From: Lachnospiraceae bacterium UBA3863
GTDB lineage: Bacteria; Bacillota; Clostridia; Lachnospirales; Lachnospiraceae
Length of the DNA: 13,013 nucleotides
Direction: 5' to 3'
Assembly: GCA_002392385.1 (NCBI GenBank)
Contig: DGGX01000157.1
Coordinates: 1 to 13,013 of the forward strand
Both the position numbers and the translations under genes were made by a program. A model generated the notes under the pieces. That model had not been told where the DNA came from. It did not search any database and saw only the letters and a list, made by a program, of their open reading frames with translations. This document shows positions 12,806-13,013 of the stretch, piece by piece (the stretch's first letter is position 1; every line of letters starts with the position of its first letter).

Positions 12806-13013
12806 ATGGGTTTCTACGATTATTCCATCACGAATCCCAAGGGGGAGGAGATCCCCATGGAGAATTACAGGGGCAAGGTGGTCCTGGTCGTGAACACGGC
12901 GACGGGCTGCGGTTTCACGCCTCACTATAAGGATCTGGAGGACATGTACGAGAAGTACCACGACAGGGGCCTGGAGATCATCGACGTTCCCTGCAACCAG
13001 TTTGCCGGCCAGA
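12806..13013 (+). CDS. Glutathione peroxidase family protein, 5' part
   Basis: Thiol peroxidase of the glutathione peroxidase family, reducing peroxides with thiol partners (in bacteria often thioredoxin). Only the first 69 residues are in the window. ATG 12806 has AAAGGAG (12795-12801) upstream. Visible family motifs are NTATGCGFTPHY (30-41), where Cys35 replaces the selenocysteine of animal enzymes, and VPCNQFAGQ (61-69), whose Gln69 aligns with the catalytic Gln of the tetrad. The Trp and Asn of the tetrad and any resolving Cys lie beyond the edge. The usual NVAS before the active-site residue is NTAT here. It has its own consensus promoter with an overlapping palindrome. It is a stress-response gene probably unrelated to the carboxylate cluster. 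Confidence 0.93.
   Translation, partial: MGFYDYSITNPKGEEIPMENYRGKVVLVVNTATGCGFTPHYKDLEDMYEKYHDRGLEIIDVPCNQFAGQ

Overview
The window looks like a chromosomal stretch from a GC-rich, anaerobic, clostridia-type Firmicute (gut Lachnospiraceae/Oscillospiraceae-like). This is inferred from strong AGGAGG-type ribosome sites before nearly every gene, short co-directional operons, and the mix of Na+ symporter, OFA-type carboxylate exchanger, acyl-CoA dehydrogenase, CaiB/BaiF CoA-transferase and sigma-54 activator. No rRNA or other taxonomic marker is present, so the assignment is tentative. All convincing genes lie on the + strand.

Layout. (1) 1-1150: the 3' part of a sodium:solute symporter gene, closed by a hairpin terminator. 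(2) 1145-3530: an extended -10 promoter candidate overlapping that terminator, then a tight three-gene unit (91-aa two-helix membrane protein, aldo/keto reductase, LysR regulator) ending at a strong intrinsic terminator. (3) 3531-5979: an intergenic region with a textbook LysR box (T-N11-A) centred about 65 bp before the predicted start of a sigma-70 promoter, then an OFA-type MFS transporter and a short-chain dehydrogenase. (4) 5980-6889: a 910-bp non-coding block packed with several families of palindromic and tandem repeats, ending in a good sigma-54 promoter candidate. (5) 6890-10468: acyl-CoA dehydrogenase, beta-hydroxyacid dehydrogenase and class III CoA-transferase, closed by a probable terminator. 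(6) 10466-12657: a sigma-54-dependent activator (GAF-like/PAS/AAA+/Fis) behind an inverted repeat sharing the TGGCACA core with the promoter of block 5. (7) 12676-13013: a consensus sigma-70 promoter with an overlapping palindrome, and the 5' part of a glutathione peroxidase-family gene.

How the genes may work together (inference). The symporter and OFA transporter could move organic anions. The CoA-transferase would activate a carboxylic acid without ATP, the acyl-CoA dehydrogenase would act on the thioester, and the three oxidoreductases (AKR, SDR, beta-hydroxyacid dehydrogenase) would interconvert hydroxy and oxo groups. The LysR protein probably controls the transporter-SDR unit, and the sigma-54 activator probably controls the acyl-CoA dehydrogenase operon. 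The substrate cannot be named from sequence. The most unusual protein is the acyl-CoA dehydrogenase, which lacks a glutamate at both positions where the family normally carries its catalytic base.
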